Below the pieces are notes generated by a model. That model was not told the origin of the DNA, did not search any database, and saw nothing but the letters and a program-made list of their open reading frames with translations. A stretch of 64,000 nucleotides of DNA from Eleusine coracana subsp. coracana. Its lineage: Eukaryota; Streptophyta; Magnoliopsida; Poales; Poaceae. Numbering within the stretch: the first letter of the stretch is position 1; every line of letters begins with the position of its first letter. Location of the stretch: NCBI GenBank assembly GCA_032690845.1, contig CM064417.1:28520536-28584535 (forward strand), in the 5' to 3' direction. The translations under genes and the position numbers were made by a program. This document shows positions 1 to 10,305 of the stretch, one piece after another.

Positions 1-273
1 AGATCAATTCTGTTCATAAACAGTTTCGCCGTTTATCGGTTTGTGAGACCCCAACTTCGAGAGTTTAATCATACATCTACAATTGTGTTGCATTCTTCGT
101 TGTTCTCGGTGAGGTCAATCGTCTTTGGACGGTTGATAACCAGAGGAGACGTCGTGCTGCGATTGCGGGGTTTAGAACTTGTTGTTCTGAAGCCGGATCG
201 ATTTGTGTGTCGCCTCCGACCAAATCAACTTACCAAGAACCTTTCAGAAGATCGGGAACCCTTGTTCACATCA
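1..273 (+). repeat. 3' part of a CRM-like gypsy LTR, cut by the window edge
   Basis: This stretch matches the last ~310 bases of the LTRs at 15446-16345, 18888-19789, 41278-42201 and 46817-47675, and the reverse complement at 61934-62857. It ends in the family terminus TTCACATCA at 273. A stretch of about 43 bases present in the other copies is missing near position 105. The next five bases, GTTGC (274-278), would be the right target duplication. The sequence after it matches an uninterrupted copia LTR at 29702, so this element inserted into a copia LTR. The rest lies left of the window, so solo LTR and 3' LTR cannot be told apart. Confidence 0.88.
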
Positions 274-622
274 GTTGCTTTGGCTTGATTGATCACCCTA
301 GTATGTATAGTGCTACTCATGCTTGTGTGCTTATCTTGTTCTTGATGATCTAGTAGCTTTGCATGAGTAGGTTCCTTTGCTAGCTTATTCTGTGCTTCCG
401 CGTGTCTTTGATTACTACCTTGCATAGGAGTTATGTGCCTTGTGTGTGATCCACTAGTATGCTTAGGTTGTCTGTCCTTTCATAGGATTATTTTGTTAGT
501 GTGATCACCACTAGAATTGTGTAGGAGTTGTATTGAGTGGTCGGTTTTTGTATTCGGCAAAATAGGTACATAGTTTGAGTTCCCGATTCACCCCCCCCCC
601 CCTCTCGGTCACTCGGTCCTTT
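274..622 (+). repeat. Terminal fragment of a type C copia LTR
   Basis: Matches the end of the copia C 5' LTR (about 29702-30053) nearly base for base: the block with 'tgatcaccctagtatg', the C-run, and the ending CTCGGTCACTCGGTCCTTTC. It carries a pure run of 12 C at 591-602, longer than in the other copies. It stops one base short of the expected TTTCA end. A copia gag leader follows directly, with no recognisable tRNA-Met primer site, so the junction at about 622/623 is a recombination or deletion point. Confidence 0.82.
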
Positions 623-657
623 CTATAACTCCCACCAACACTTCTTTATTTAGGAGC

Positions 658-1680
658 TTGAGTGATGATGATGATGACAACACTCACAAGTGCTTCATGG
701 CAAGAGGATCCAAGGTATCTAAATCTAAACATAAGTGTTCCTCTTATGCTAGTAGTAGTGATAATGATGATGATGATAATGTTGATGCTTCACTTCCTAA
801 AATACTTGAATTTATGGAATTGCTTGAAAAACAAAAGGAAGAAACTGATAGGCAAGAGGACCTCCTTGAAAAACCAGAAGACTTGCTTATTCTTGAAAAT
901 AAAAGAAACCTTGAACTAGAGAAGCTCCTAGAAGATGAGAAAAAGAAAAATGATGATTTGACTAAGTCTCACACTAAAATTGAAAGCTCATGTGAAAGTA
1001 TTAAAAGAACAAAAGATGCACTTCAAGAGAAGTATGAGGATTTGGAAAAGACTCATAAGTCTCTAGAAGCACAATATAAGATACTTTCAACCTTCACGTC
1101 CTCCACCAATAATTCTTCTCGTGCTTCCACTAGCAATGGATATGATAGATGTTATAATATTGATGTTGATGCTTGTGTTACTATAGTCAAATTGATTGAT
1201 GATTTGAACAAGCAAGTGAAATTTCTTGAAAGCAAAATACAACATGAGAAGCATGTTGTTGATGATAAGAAAGCAAAGTATGCAAGAGGTGCATACTCAT
1301 ATTCTAGGTACTCTAATGTCATGGATGGCATTGGATATGTTGAGGGTGCTAAGCATAATGCTAGGGAGAACAAGAATGGGAAAGAATTCCTTAAGTTCAC
1401 CAAGGAAGGATCTTATCAAAAGAAGCAAGCCAAGAACTTGAACACTAACCAATTTTCTTTTGTTAATGATTCTCAAGCTAATGTGCCTAATGCTACTTGT
1501 GCTCTCTTTCATGACTTTGATGCATCATATGTGCTCATGAGAAACATGCATAGTCATATTTTTGCAGAATATGTTGGACCACATAACAAGAGGCCAAAGG
1601 CTTGTGTGTGGGAGTCCAAAGTACTTATGACTAATGTGAAAGGACCCAAGAAAATTTGGGTACCTAAGAACAAAGCTTGA
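658..1680 (+). CDS. Copia A gag, C-terminal part, 340 aa
   Basis: The product is very acidic at its N-terminus, with Asp runs at residues 3-8 and 34-41. A long Glu/Lys/Leu-rich coiled coil follows (about 45-150), then a Ser-rich linker, a second helix (about 170-205) and a basic tail ending 'KKIWVPKNKA'. This is the layout of the second half of gag in Maximus/SIRE copia elements, where the WVPK tail sits just before protease. I see no CCHC knuckle; the expected place between the coils and tail (about 210-300) lacks it. The N-terminal capsid part is missing. The ATG at 664 follows the artificial 622/623 junction and may not be the true start. The frame is uninterrupted for 340 codons, although downstream pol is broken. 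Confidence 0.75.
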   Translation: MSDDDDDNTHKCFMARGSKVSKSKHKCSSYASSSDNDDDDNVDASLPKILEFMELLEKQKEETDRQEDLLEKPEDLLILENKRNLELEKLLEDEKKKNDDLTKSHTKIESSCESIKRTKDALQEKYEDLEKTHKSLEAQYKILSTFTSSTNNSSRASTSNGYDRCYNIDVDACVTIVKLIDDLNKQVKFLESKIQHEKHVVDDKKAKYARGAYSYSRYSNVMDGIGYVEGAKHNARENKNGKEFLKFTKEGSYQKKQAKNLNTNQFSFVNDSQANVPNATCALFHDFDASYVLMRNMHSHIFAEYVGPHNKRPKACVWESKVLMTNVKGPKKIWVPKNKA

Positions 1681-2504
1681 TTTTTTTGTAGGACTATATC
1701 TTCGGTGGGTCAAGTTGGGTGATTGATAGTGGATGCACCAATCATATAACAGGAGACAAAAAGATGTTCAAATAATTTGAGCCAAGTCACAACAAAAATG
1801 TATTCATCACATTTGGTGATAATGGAACGAGACAAGTACTAGGTTATGGTAAAGTCCCTCTCACTCCTTCGTATTCTCTTTCTAAGGTTATGCTTGTTGA
1901 TCACGTTGACTTCAATCTATTGTCCATTTCGCAATTTTGTAAAATGGGCTATGATTGTTTGTTCAATGAACATGGTGTGACCGTCTATAAGGGGAGTGAT
2001 GGCTCAGTTGCTTTTAAGGGTGTGCTTAAAGGAAAGCTTTATATTGTGAATTTATCCATGGACGAAGCTAGACTTGGTACATGCTTATTAGCAAAGTCCA
2101 ACATGGGGTGGTTGTGGCATAAAAGGCTAGCCCATGTTGGTATGAGAAATCTTCACAAACTCCGAAAGGGTGGCCACATCATAGGACTAACCGATGTTTG
2201 CTTTGAGAAAGATAGAATTTGTAGTGCATGTCAAGCGGGAAAACAAGTTAGAGCTTCACACCCATCCAAGAATGTGATGACCACTACAAGACCATTGAAG
2301 ATGTTGCTCATGGACGTTTTCAGCCCCATCTCCTACATAAGTATTGGTGGTAACAAATATGGTCTTGTAATTGCCGATGATTTTTCTTGCTTCACGTGGG
2401 TATTCTTTTTGCATGATAAAGGTGAAGTGAGGGACATGCTCAAGACATTCATGAACAGAACACAAAATGAATATGAAGTCAGGATCAAGAAAATAAGAAG
2501 TTGA
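1681..2504 (+). pseudogene. Copia A protease, GAG-pre-integrase and start of integrase
   Basis: The frame directly after gag encodes a retropepsin with the catalytic triad Asp-Ser-Gly at 1725-1733, in context 'WVIDSGCTNHITGD', followed by an in-frame TAA at 1773-1775. The same frame resumes through 'LLSISQFCKMGYDC'. A GAG-pre-integrase zinc region (His-x3-His and CSACQAGK, about 2112-2270) and the integrase core follow, with its first Asp in 'LLMDVFSP' at about 2313. It stops at 2502-2504 right before the expected second catalytic Asp block (SDNGTEF), which appears to be deleted. The family role is cleavage of the polyprotein and insertion of cDNA; this copy cannot do either. Confidence 0.85.
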
Positions 2505-3444
2505 GGAGTATCTTGATAAGGAAGGCATCAAGCATGAATTTTTGGCACCCTACTTCCCTCAATAAAATAGGGGGCCAAAAGAAAGAACCGCACACTCATT
2601 GAGATGGCGAGAACAATGCTTGAGAATACAAAATGTGCGACCATTTCTGGGCCGAAGCTGTCAACACCGCATGTCATGCCTCCAACCGGTTATATCCCTA
2701 CTAACTATTGACGAAAACACCATTTGTGCTACTAACCGGTAACAAGCCTAATATTTCCTATTTCTGTGTTTTTGGGAGCAAATGTATTATGCTCAACAAG
2801 AACCCGAGACTTCAAAATTTTCTCCAAAAGTTGATGAAGGTTTCTTGCTTGGCTATGGGTCAAATGTTCATGATTATCGTGTGTTCAACAAAACCACCGG
2901 TTGTGTTGAAATCTCACGAGACGTGCCATTTGATGAATCTAATGGCTCTCAAGAGGAGCAAGTTGTTAATGATGATGTAGATAATGATGCTCCTAGAAAT
3001 GCAATAAAAACGATGGCCATTGCTGATGTGAGACCACAAGAAACATCAAGTGTTGAAAATCAACCGTCTCCCTCAAGACAAGACCAACCTTGTGAAGATG
3101 AACAAGTTGATCATGCATGTGGCCAAGATCAAGATGTTGGTGACCATGTACAAGCATCAAGTAATGACTCCCAAAGACATGATCAAGAAATTGATGGAGA
3201 TGGTGATCAAAGAAGCTCACATCCACCACACCCAAGAGTGCATCAAAATGTACAACATGATCTCCCCATCGAACAATTTCTTGGAGACATAGAAAAGGGG
3301 GTAATCACTAGATCTCGAGTTAGTAACTTTTGTGAACATTACTCTTTTGTCTCTTCTATGGATCCATCTAAGGTAGAACAAGCACTTGAGGATTCGGATT
3401 GGGTGATGGTTATGCAAGAGGAATTGAACAAAGCATTTTGGTGA
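2505..3444 (+). pseudogene. Copia A integrase end, acidic linker, start of RT
   Basis: From 2505 the frame shifts but integrase can still be followed: 'LDKEGIKHEFLAPYFPQ', a TAA in place of the second Gln of PQQNG (about 2571), then after a frameshift 'KRKNRTLIEMARTMLE' (about 2577-2625), where Lys stands for the catalytic Glu. The end of integrase (about 2740-2930) is split between two frames. From about 2940 to 3290 a Gln/Asp/His-rich linker leads to 'ITRSRVSNFCEHYSF', the usual RT entry. The frame ends at 3442-3444, and most of the RT fingers and palm, including motif A, are missing. Confidence 0.78.
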
Positions 3445-4296
3445 TGATACATTTGTGTGCCAAATATATGTCGATGACATTATATTTGGTTCTACTAACC
3501 AAACCTTCTGTGATGAATTTTGCAAGATAATGACCAAGAGGTTTGAGATGTCCATAATGGGAGAATTGACATTCTTTCTAGGCTTCCATGTGAAGCAACT
3601 CAAGGAGGGCACCTTCATATGTCAAGCCAAGTACACACAAGACTTATTGAAGAAGTTTGACATGGACAAGGCCAAGCCCATCAAAACTCTCACGCCAACA
3701 AATGGGCACCTTGACCTCAACAAAAAGGACAAGCCCATTGATCCAAAGGTATACCGCTCCATGATAGGCTCGTTTCTTTATCTTTGTGCATCTAGGCCCG
3801 ATATCATGCTTAGTGTGTGTATGTGTGCATGTTTTCAAGCCGCTCCTATGGAGTGTCACATGGTGGCCGTTAAGAGAATATTGAGATATTTGGTTCACAC
3901 ACCCAACCTAGGGCTTTGGTACCCCAAGGGTTCAAAGCTCAACCTATTAGGCTATTCCGATGCGGATTATGCCGGGGATAAGGTGGATAGAAAGAGCACC
4001 TCTGGGACATGCCAATTCTTGGGTAGGTCCCTAGTGTCATGGTCATCCAAGAAACAAAATACCAATGCACTTTCCACAACCGAGGTGGAGTATGTTGCAG
4101 CCAGTAGTTGTTGTGCACAACTACTTTGGATGAGGCAAACTCTAAGCGACTACGGTTACAAGTTGAACCGGGTTCCACTCCTATTTGACAATGATAGTGC
4201 CATAAAGCTTGCCTATAATCCCGTTGAACATTCATGCACAAAGCATATAGATATCCGCCATCACTTTTTGAAAGATCATTCTATCAAGGGTGATAT
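3445..4296 (+). pseudogene. Copia A RT palm (YVDD) and RNase H, broken by copia B
   Basis: The frame reopens at RT motif C, 'YVDDIIFG' (about 3467-3490), and continues through the thumb ('MGELTFFLGF') and connection. It reaches RNase H with Asp in 'YSDADYAG' (about 3953-3976), Glu in 'STTEVEYVAA' and Asp in 'LLFDNDSAI' (about 4175). The active residues shown are intact, but RT motif A is deleted upstream. The frame is cut after 'IKGD' at 4296 by copia B and continues at 22944 with 'VSHVRTEDQL'. Anything read past 4297 in this frame is LTR sequence of copia B. Confidence 0.9.
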
Positions 4297-6102
4297 TGAA
4301 GGACAAAGAAGGCACCCAGAGGGGGGGGGGGGGGTGAATGGAAGCCAATTAAAATTCTTTACAAGAACTTGGCCTATATCCCAATTACAACCCAAGCCAA
4401 CCTCTAAACCGATCACCAAGGCCACACACACCAACTTGTGATGTGCCAACCCTAGGAGTGATCAACAATAGGAGTGGAACACAACGGAAACAAAGGAAAG
4501 CAGCAAAGACTCGACTCGGTCAAAGAAACACACACAAGACAGACCTCACTGGACTACCATCGGTAGTGCCGATTGGGACCATCGGCAGTGCCGGTCACAT
4601 GCATTGGTCGTGCCGATGCAGGGTTTAGGCTCAAGCCACCGGCAGTGCCAGTCGTGGCACAGGCAGTGCTGATCCAGGCTCAAACCCATCAGCAGTGCCG
4701 GTCCTGGTCATCGGCAGTGCCGATCGACCCCCGATAGAACAGAAAAGTGTCGCGATTTTCCCACAAATCTCTCCAAAACTCAACCAAATGATCTCCAAAA
4801 CATGTGATATTTGGATCAAGGAATCCTCAGGTCATTGTGACCCTCCTCCGTAAAGATCTACTCAATTAGCTCTAGAAATCATCATTAATTTCAGATCTTG
4901 TGCCAAGAACACCAAAAAGGGGAAACTTGAGAAATCCTTCAAATCGAAGGTGCTAGAGCTCTTGATTCGGTCAAGGACCTATGTAGGATTGTTCTAGCTC
5001 ATCATAGCACTAAGATCCCTAAGAAATATGCCCCAAAAACTCACTCAAAAATGAGATGAATAATTCCCACAAAAATAGCTCCAAAAATAGAGAAAAAGAG
5101 AAATTCGGGAGTTAGGGAGAGAGGAAGATCTTGAGCACGAAAATAACTTTCATATCACAGAAACATGCTTACAAGATCCATGGACACAAGGCTAGGAAGC
5201 CACCCTCTTCCTCCCACTATTTAGAAGAGAGAGATGGCTCTCACACACCCTCTCCTCTCCTCTATTACATGAAGACCTCTCCTAGCACTTTGAGATGAGT
5301 TCCTAACACAAGGATAATGGGAAGAGGCACCTCTCCCACCAACCACACCTCTCCTTATATAGGCCTAGGGTCCAAGACAACTCTATTCTTGACCTATAAC
5401 TCATTGCCACCTACCACTAGGGGCAAAACTATCCAACTCTTTTTTCCTTCGTCCAAACGCCATCGAGCCCTTCACAAATTTGCTTCACCTCGACGCAAGC
5501 TCCACGATGGTGCCACGTGCACCTCCAATTGCTGCTACCGGTTTTGAGGCCCAAACCGGGAAACCGCCTTGCACGCTTCTCAAAATGTGACTTCTCGATC
5601 TTGATGCATGTCACCTCGTCCCGTGATCCTCCTCATCGGCAAGTCTCTCCCGCCTCCGGTCCATTAGAAGCCTCTACTTGCACCGACGCCCGGTCACTTT
5701 TGACTTGGTCAACCCCATCATCTTGATCACCATCCATGGTTTTGAGGCTCAACCGTGAAACCGTTTGTGCTTCTTGCCTCTCTACGTGTACAGTGTGGAT
5801 CACCCTTGACTTCACCCAGCCTCCCGATCGTCCGACCCCAAGTTTCCTACTTATGCCTGATCCACTCACCGTTGACCGCCAAGTTGACTCCATTGACCTA
5901 CGCATCATGAGACAAGCAAACACATTTCCCATATCCTACGAACTCTCCAACAGCCTCACCAACTTCGGTTAGTCAAAACCATGATATGCACAAACTCATG
6001 CAATCCCTAGATTCCCGCATTTCAACTCAAACACTGAACTAAACCAATGTCAATTAGTCATCACATATTGCAAACCATAGCACATATCCACGTGGTTTCT
6101 CA
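4297..6102 (-). repeat. Copia B 3' LTR
   Basis: This aligns over its length with 21122-22943. On the minus strand it starts TGAGAAACCACGTGG next to the polypurine tract and ends CTTCTTTGTCCTTCA. A minus-strand TATA box (TATATAAGG) lies at about 5354-5362. A pure run of 13 G at about 4322-4334 sits near the LTR end, where the other copy has a short run. It carries the palindrome array at 4558-4735. Apparent ORFs in it are translations of LTR sequence. Confidence 0.92.
4558..4735. repeat. Array of short palindromes in the copia B LTR
   Basis: A near-palindromic 15-mer, ATCGGCAGTGCCGAT, and variants such as CATCGGTAGTGCCGAT, CACCGGCAGTGCCAGT and CATCAGCAGTGCCGGT recur about seven times. They are separated by unlike spacers of 10-25 bases. 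The other LTR has the matching array at 21370-21575, with several units decayed in one arm. It lies close to the 3' end of the LTR on the element's own strand, downstream of the TATA box. Confidence 0.8.
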
Positions 6103-7501
6103 ATCTCCCCCTTGATGAGTACATTAACAACACCAAATGCACAAAGATTAGAGATTGAAATGTGAAACCAAATAAGCACATCCAAATGTCTAAACCCAAA
6201 GAAAAGGTGAAAAGTAGCCATCTAGCATAAGCGGGATCACAAAAGCAAGAGTTGACAAAGAAAGCCATTCGAGAACGCAAAGATTGTGAAAGGCGCATGA
6301 AAAAATGCTCAAGGACATGATATGCTCCCCCCTCAACTTCTGGTAGGTATCATGTAATGCAAAATGGATCATTTTTAGTTTCTTAGCATTATTTGTGGAT
6401 GACCCAATGTTTTCTCCCCCTTTGGCAATGAACCCATCAAAGAGGCAAAAGAACAAGTAAACATGCAATGCATGAAAATGCAAGCCTAAGGAGCTTTAAC
6501 AATTATGCAAACAAGCATTTAACCTTGCTAATCACAAGTATAGATCTATGAATGTAAAAGCAATAGCTCACAATCATACAAAGATCAAAAATAGATAGCA
6601 AGGCATAAACACCATGAGCTATACAAGCTAACCAAAAGATTGACTAGTGTAGATAGAATCAAATTTGCTCATCATGAGAAAAGCCGCCACCACATGTATA
6701 AGTACTCCAATCCAAGGCAAAACAAGTATCAAGTGAACCAAAAGAAACTAGCCAGTCTCAATCTCAACCAAGGCAACAAGCATTCGTAGAAAATAAGCTC
6801 TATAAACGCTCACAAATGCAACAGAGACTCATAAGAAAAGAGAAAAGCATTATTCTTATGTGATCCTCATGTATCTTCTAATCCATACGGAGGGTCACAC
6901 GACTGGGTATGGCCAACACCTCGTGGCTTCGAAGTACAATGTTTGGATTTAGCATTTTTATGTTACTTCTAATCCATGCGGAGGGTCGCATGACTGGGTA
7001 TGACAAACACCCCGAGGCTTTGAAGCACAGTCAATTTATTTTACAAATTAAAAGCATAAGTATGAGCATGCCTTTGCGGAAAAAGGAACAAACATTCCCA
7101 TAATGTTCCATCATAAGCTAAATATTTGCAAAGCCACATTTCGCAAACACAAGGTGCCAAAGCCAATATATCCTCTAGACTAGCCTCAACACAAGTCTTG
7201 ATAGGGATAAAAGCAATTATACACATGGTGAGCAAGTCTTCGCAAGATTAGTTGATAAGGTTCACAGGAAGCTAAGTTCACCTTTAAGATTAGCAAGTTG
7301 CTCAAAAGAGTCTAGCTATCTAGAAAATCTAAGCATGAGAGATTACTATCACATCCACACAACTTAGCTCAAGCTCAATCATAGCAAAGAGAAATGCAAG
7401 AAAGCATAAGAATCAAAGCTCATCTACCAATGCATATATTACATATGAGATGCAATGAGAAAAGGTAAGATACATATATACAAGAGAACACCAATTCCCC
7501 C
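6103..7501 (-). other. Copia B non-coding 3' region with polypurine tracts
   Basis: The 1.4 kb between the RNase H stop and the 3' LTR has no coding sequence I can support. The polypurine tract next to the LTR reads on the minus strand TCAAGGGGGAGAT (about 6103-6115). Three further G-rich purine tracts on the same strand lie at about 6327-6337, 6412-6423 and 7496-7506, the last directly after the RNase H stop. A ~91-base tandem duplication occupies 6875-7032. Confidence 0.7.
6875..7032. repeat. ~91-base imperfect tandem duplication
   Basis: Copy 1 begins CTTCTAATCCATACGGAGGG at 6875 and copy 2 begins CTTCTAATCCATGCGGAGGG at 6966. Both continue through 'cgactgggtatg' and 'aaca cc' blocks to a 'gcttcgaag/gctttgaag' block. 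A weaker third resemblance lies at 7508-7545, inside the end of RNase H. The duplicated unit may therefore derive from the RNase H tail region. Confidence 0.65.
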
Positions 7502-8161
7502 TCAAATGGTGCCATACGGATGGCAAACACCAGGCTCCCCTCGAAGAAAAGCGAATCGTGAAGCATCTAGGGGCTTGGTAAGGATATCAGCCAATTGGTG
7601 TTTAGTGTCAATGTATTTAAGCTCAACATCTCCCTTCTCAACATTATCTCTCAGGAAGTGGAATCTCACATTTATGTGTTTGACCTTACCATGTTGGACT
7701 GGGTTTTTGGCTAAGCATATGGCGCTGGACTTATCACACATGAGTGGAACACCCTTAAAAGTTAACCCATAGTCTCTTATGGTGGACACAATCCATAGGG
7801 TTTGTGAATAGCAGCTAGCGGCAGCAACATACTCAGCCTCTATGGTGGATTGGGCTACACTCAACTACTTACGAGAAGACCAACAGATCAAAGAAGTACC
7901 CAAGAAATGGCAAGTACCAGAAGTGCTCTTCCTATCAATTCTACACACAGCAAAGTCCGCATACGAATACCAAATGAGATCAAGAGATGAAGATGCAGAG
8001 CACCAAATACCGAACTCAAGGGTGTATTTGAGATACCTGAAGATGCGCTTGACAGCCTTGCGATGAGTCACCCTTGGTGAAGCTTGAAAGTGAGCATAAA
8101 GATACACTGCAAAGTGTATGTGAGGTCTCGTCGCCGTCAGGTACAAGAGGGAGCCAATCAT
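7502..8161 (-). pseudogene. Copia B RNase H and RT connection
   Basis: The minus strand encodes 'MIGSLLYLTATRPHI', the copia connection region, then the RNase H domain. The first RNase H Asp motif 'YSDADFA' reads 'YSYADFA', so that Asp is Tyr here. An in-frame TAG at about 7865-7867 replaces the first Gln after 'CWSSRK', where 'KKQSSVAQ' is expected. The frame goes on through 'STIEAEYVAAASCY', a CDKSSAI Asp motif and 'HIDVRFHFLRD'-like sequence (here HINVRF). It ends 'ILTKPLDASRFAFLRGE'. It is continuous with RT upstream apart from a stop at about 8168. Confidence 0.88.
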
Positions 8162-8167
8162 GCTCCT

Positions 8168-9292
8168 CTACTCCCTTTGGTCCACCGCTTCACAGTCTTC
8201 ATCTGGGTCAAGTGCCGTTGTAGTGGACATCAGTGTAGACAATGGCTTCACATTGACCATGTTGAACTTCTTCAGGAGATCCTTCGTGTACTTGTCTTGA
8301 TGTATGAAAGTGCCTTGCTTGCACAGCTTGATTTGAAGTCCAAGAAAGAAGGTGAGCTCACCCATCATCGACATCTGAAATTCACTTTCCATGGCTTCCT
8401 GAAATCTGGACATAAGAGCATGATAGGAACCTCCAAAGATGATATCATCCACGTATACCTGAACCATTAGAAAGTCAATGCCATGCTTTAGAGTGAACAA
8501 GGTTTTGTCAACACACCCCATGACATATCCGCGCTCTAGCAAGAAGGTCTTAAGCCTAGCATACCATGCCCTAGGTGCTTGCTTTAGCCTGTACAAAGCC
8601 TTCAGAAGCTTGTACACACTGTTTGGGTATTTGTGGTGCTCAAAGCCAGGTGGTTGTTTCACAAAAACCTCTTCCTCTATGAAACCATTTAGGGAAGCAC
8701 TCTTGGCATTCATTTGATAGAGTCTAATGCCCTTAGAGGCAGCAAATGCAAGCAAGATCCTAATGGCCTCTATGCGTGCAACAGGAGCAAAGGTTTCACC
8801 ATAGTCTAAGCCCTCAACTTGGCTAAAACCCTGAGCAACAAGCCTAGCCTTGTTTCTCACAACCTCACCATCTTCACCATGCTTGTTTTTGAACAACCAT
8901 TTGGTTCCTATGACATTGACACCAATAGGAGGCTCTACTAGGGTCCATACTTTGTTCCTCTCAAAGTTTTCCAACTCCTCATGCATGGCATTAACCCAAT
9001 GTTCATCAGATAGTGCGTATCCAACATCCCGAGGCTCATAGAGATTACCGATCATCTGTTGAGGTAGATGTTGATGCTGAATGTGGTGAGGAACCTCTCT
9101 CTCAGAGCGTACCTCTTCCTCAACCACAACTAGAGCTAGCTCGACAGCTGCTGAGGTCGATGTAGAAGCTTCTAGACCCTCTGCTGGAGTGGTGGAAGCA
9201 GCAGGAATAAGCTCGGATGTGGGATGGAATGACTCATCATCGTCATCATCCAAGCCCGGTAGGTCCTCTCCTACAAAGATACTATCCTCCAT
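8168..9292 (-). pseudogene. Copia B reverse transcriptase, motif A mutated
   Basis: A 374-codon open stretch starts with an acidic integrase-RT linker (residues 1-75). The copia RT follows: 'NAMHEELENFERNKVWTLV' (~101-119), 'GTKWLFKNKHGEDG' (~129-142), 'KARLVAQGFSQVEGLDY' (~148-164), 'ETFAPVAR', the PPGFE block (~214-218), 'LKALYRLKQAPRAWY' (~230-244) and the catalytic YVDD at 280-283. Motif A reads QMNAKSASLNG, where family members have QMDVKSAFLNG. The first catalytic Asp is therefore Asn 194, so the enzyme should be dead. The ATG at 9292 lies in the N1 target duplication and is not a natural start. The frame ends at 8168 where Tyr of 'QREYRSMIGS' has become a stop. Confidence 0.92.
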
Positions 9293-9293
9293 C

Positions 9294-10305
9294 TGATAAA
9301 GACACGACGACGGTTTCCGGATTGTATCCCATCACGATACTAAATAGCCAAATAATCCTTCTTAGAAATTTACTTCAATGCAACAAATATTCTCACAGCA
9401 CAGCCCCAAATCACAGCAAGCAGATATAATATTTACCGAGATACTACATTATGAGTTATGATACTAGCAACTCAACTCTGATTATTCTCTAGTCCAAAAG
9501 AAGCAGTCGTATAAAGATAGTAGCAGATTGGCTTACAAGTTCAGAGAAAAGATTGCAAACCAAAATTCCGTAGTCTCCTTCCCCCCGTAGCACAGATGCA
9601 CCACGAACAGAAGGTTGGGATTTGTAGCAAATTAAAATCCGATGCACACCCAGGAGATGGAACCCCTGATCACAAACCAACCAGTAATCCCTGACGGACC
9701 GACTTCAAATATCCAAAGTAGATGGAATCCCCATCTCCTTGGCTGGAGGCTGGAGCAACGCTCGACAGACAAACACACGAATCAAAACCTGCCCCTGGTA
9801 CAAGGGCATCGCCCTAGGTATAAGGCACGCAGGCCACCCTGGCACCCTGTAGTCCGACTTGACCAAGACCAAACCAACTTGGACTCAAGTGCACGCAGGC
9901 ACCAAACTAAAGGTTGAAAACACTTGTCTCAAAGTCACGTACATATGAAAGATAAATAAAATAATATGGCAATGTTGCTAACTAACCTCCTTAGTCTCTC
10001 TAATTATAGTAGCTGACCTGACTGCATGATGTACGCAGGTTGGACTGCTGTTTGTCTTCAACAGTTTGGTGCCAACAAATAAATATTGGTTCTACTTCAA
10101 TACTTGATGCGCCACTTCCTTGTAGACATAATTAGCACCGGTAAATATTTTCTTGCATTGCCAATTATCAGTAGCTAAGCATCTCTCCATGCCATGTTTT
10201 ACATCACATGAAAATGCACCAATTTTAATAGCTATTTTGCTTGAAATACTAGATGAAATCCCAGCAATACTAGAACACACATTTGGCCGAGCCTTGGTCT
10301 TATCA
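9294..10305 (-). repeat. N1 3' LTR
   Basis: It pairs with 11852-12868 over its full length with scattered substitutions. The polypurine tract is immediately right of it (10306-10318). The end of the N1 ORF reads across that tract and ~214 bases into this LTR. The left target duplication CCATC is at 9289-9293. Confidence 0.92.

Noticed and set aside
43..288. Small ORFs repeated in each CRM-like LTR (for example 43-288, 16205-16513, 42046-42318)
   Set aside because: They recur only because the LTR is repeated; stops and indels differ between copies and no conserved product is evident. The pol-tail frame at the LTR start is the exception.
7842..9041. Plus-strand ORFs across 7455-9041
   Set aside because: They are antisense to the clear copia B RT and RNase H frame on the minus strand.
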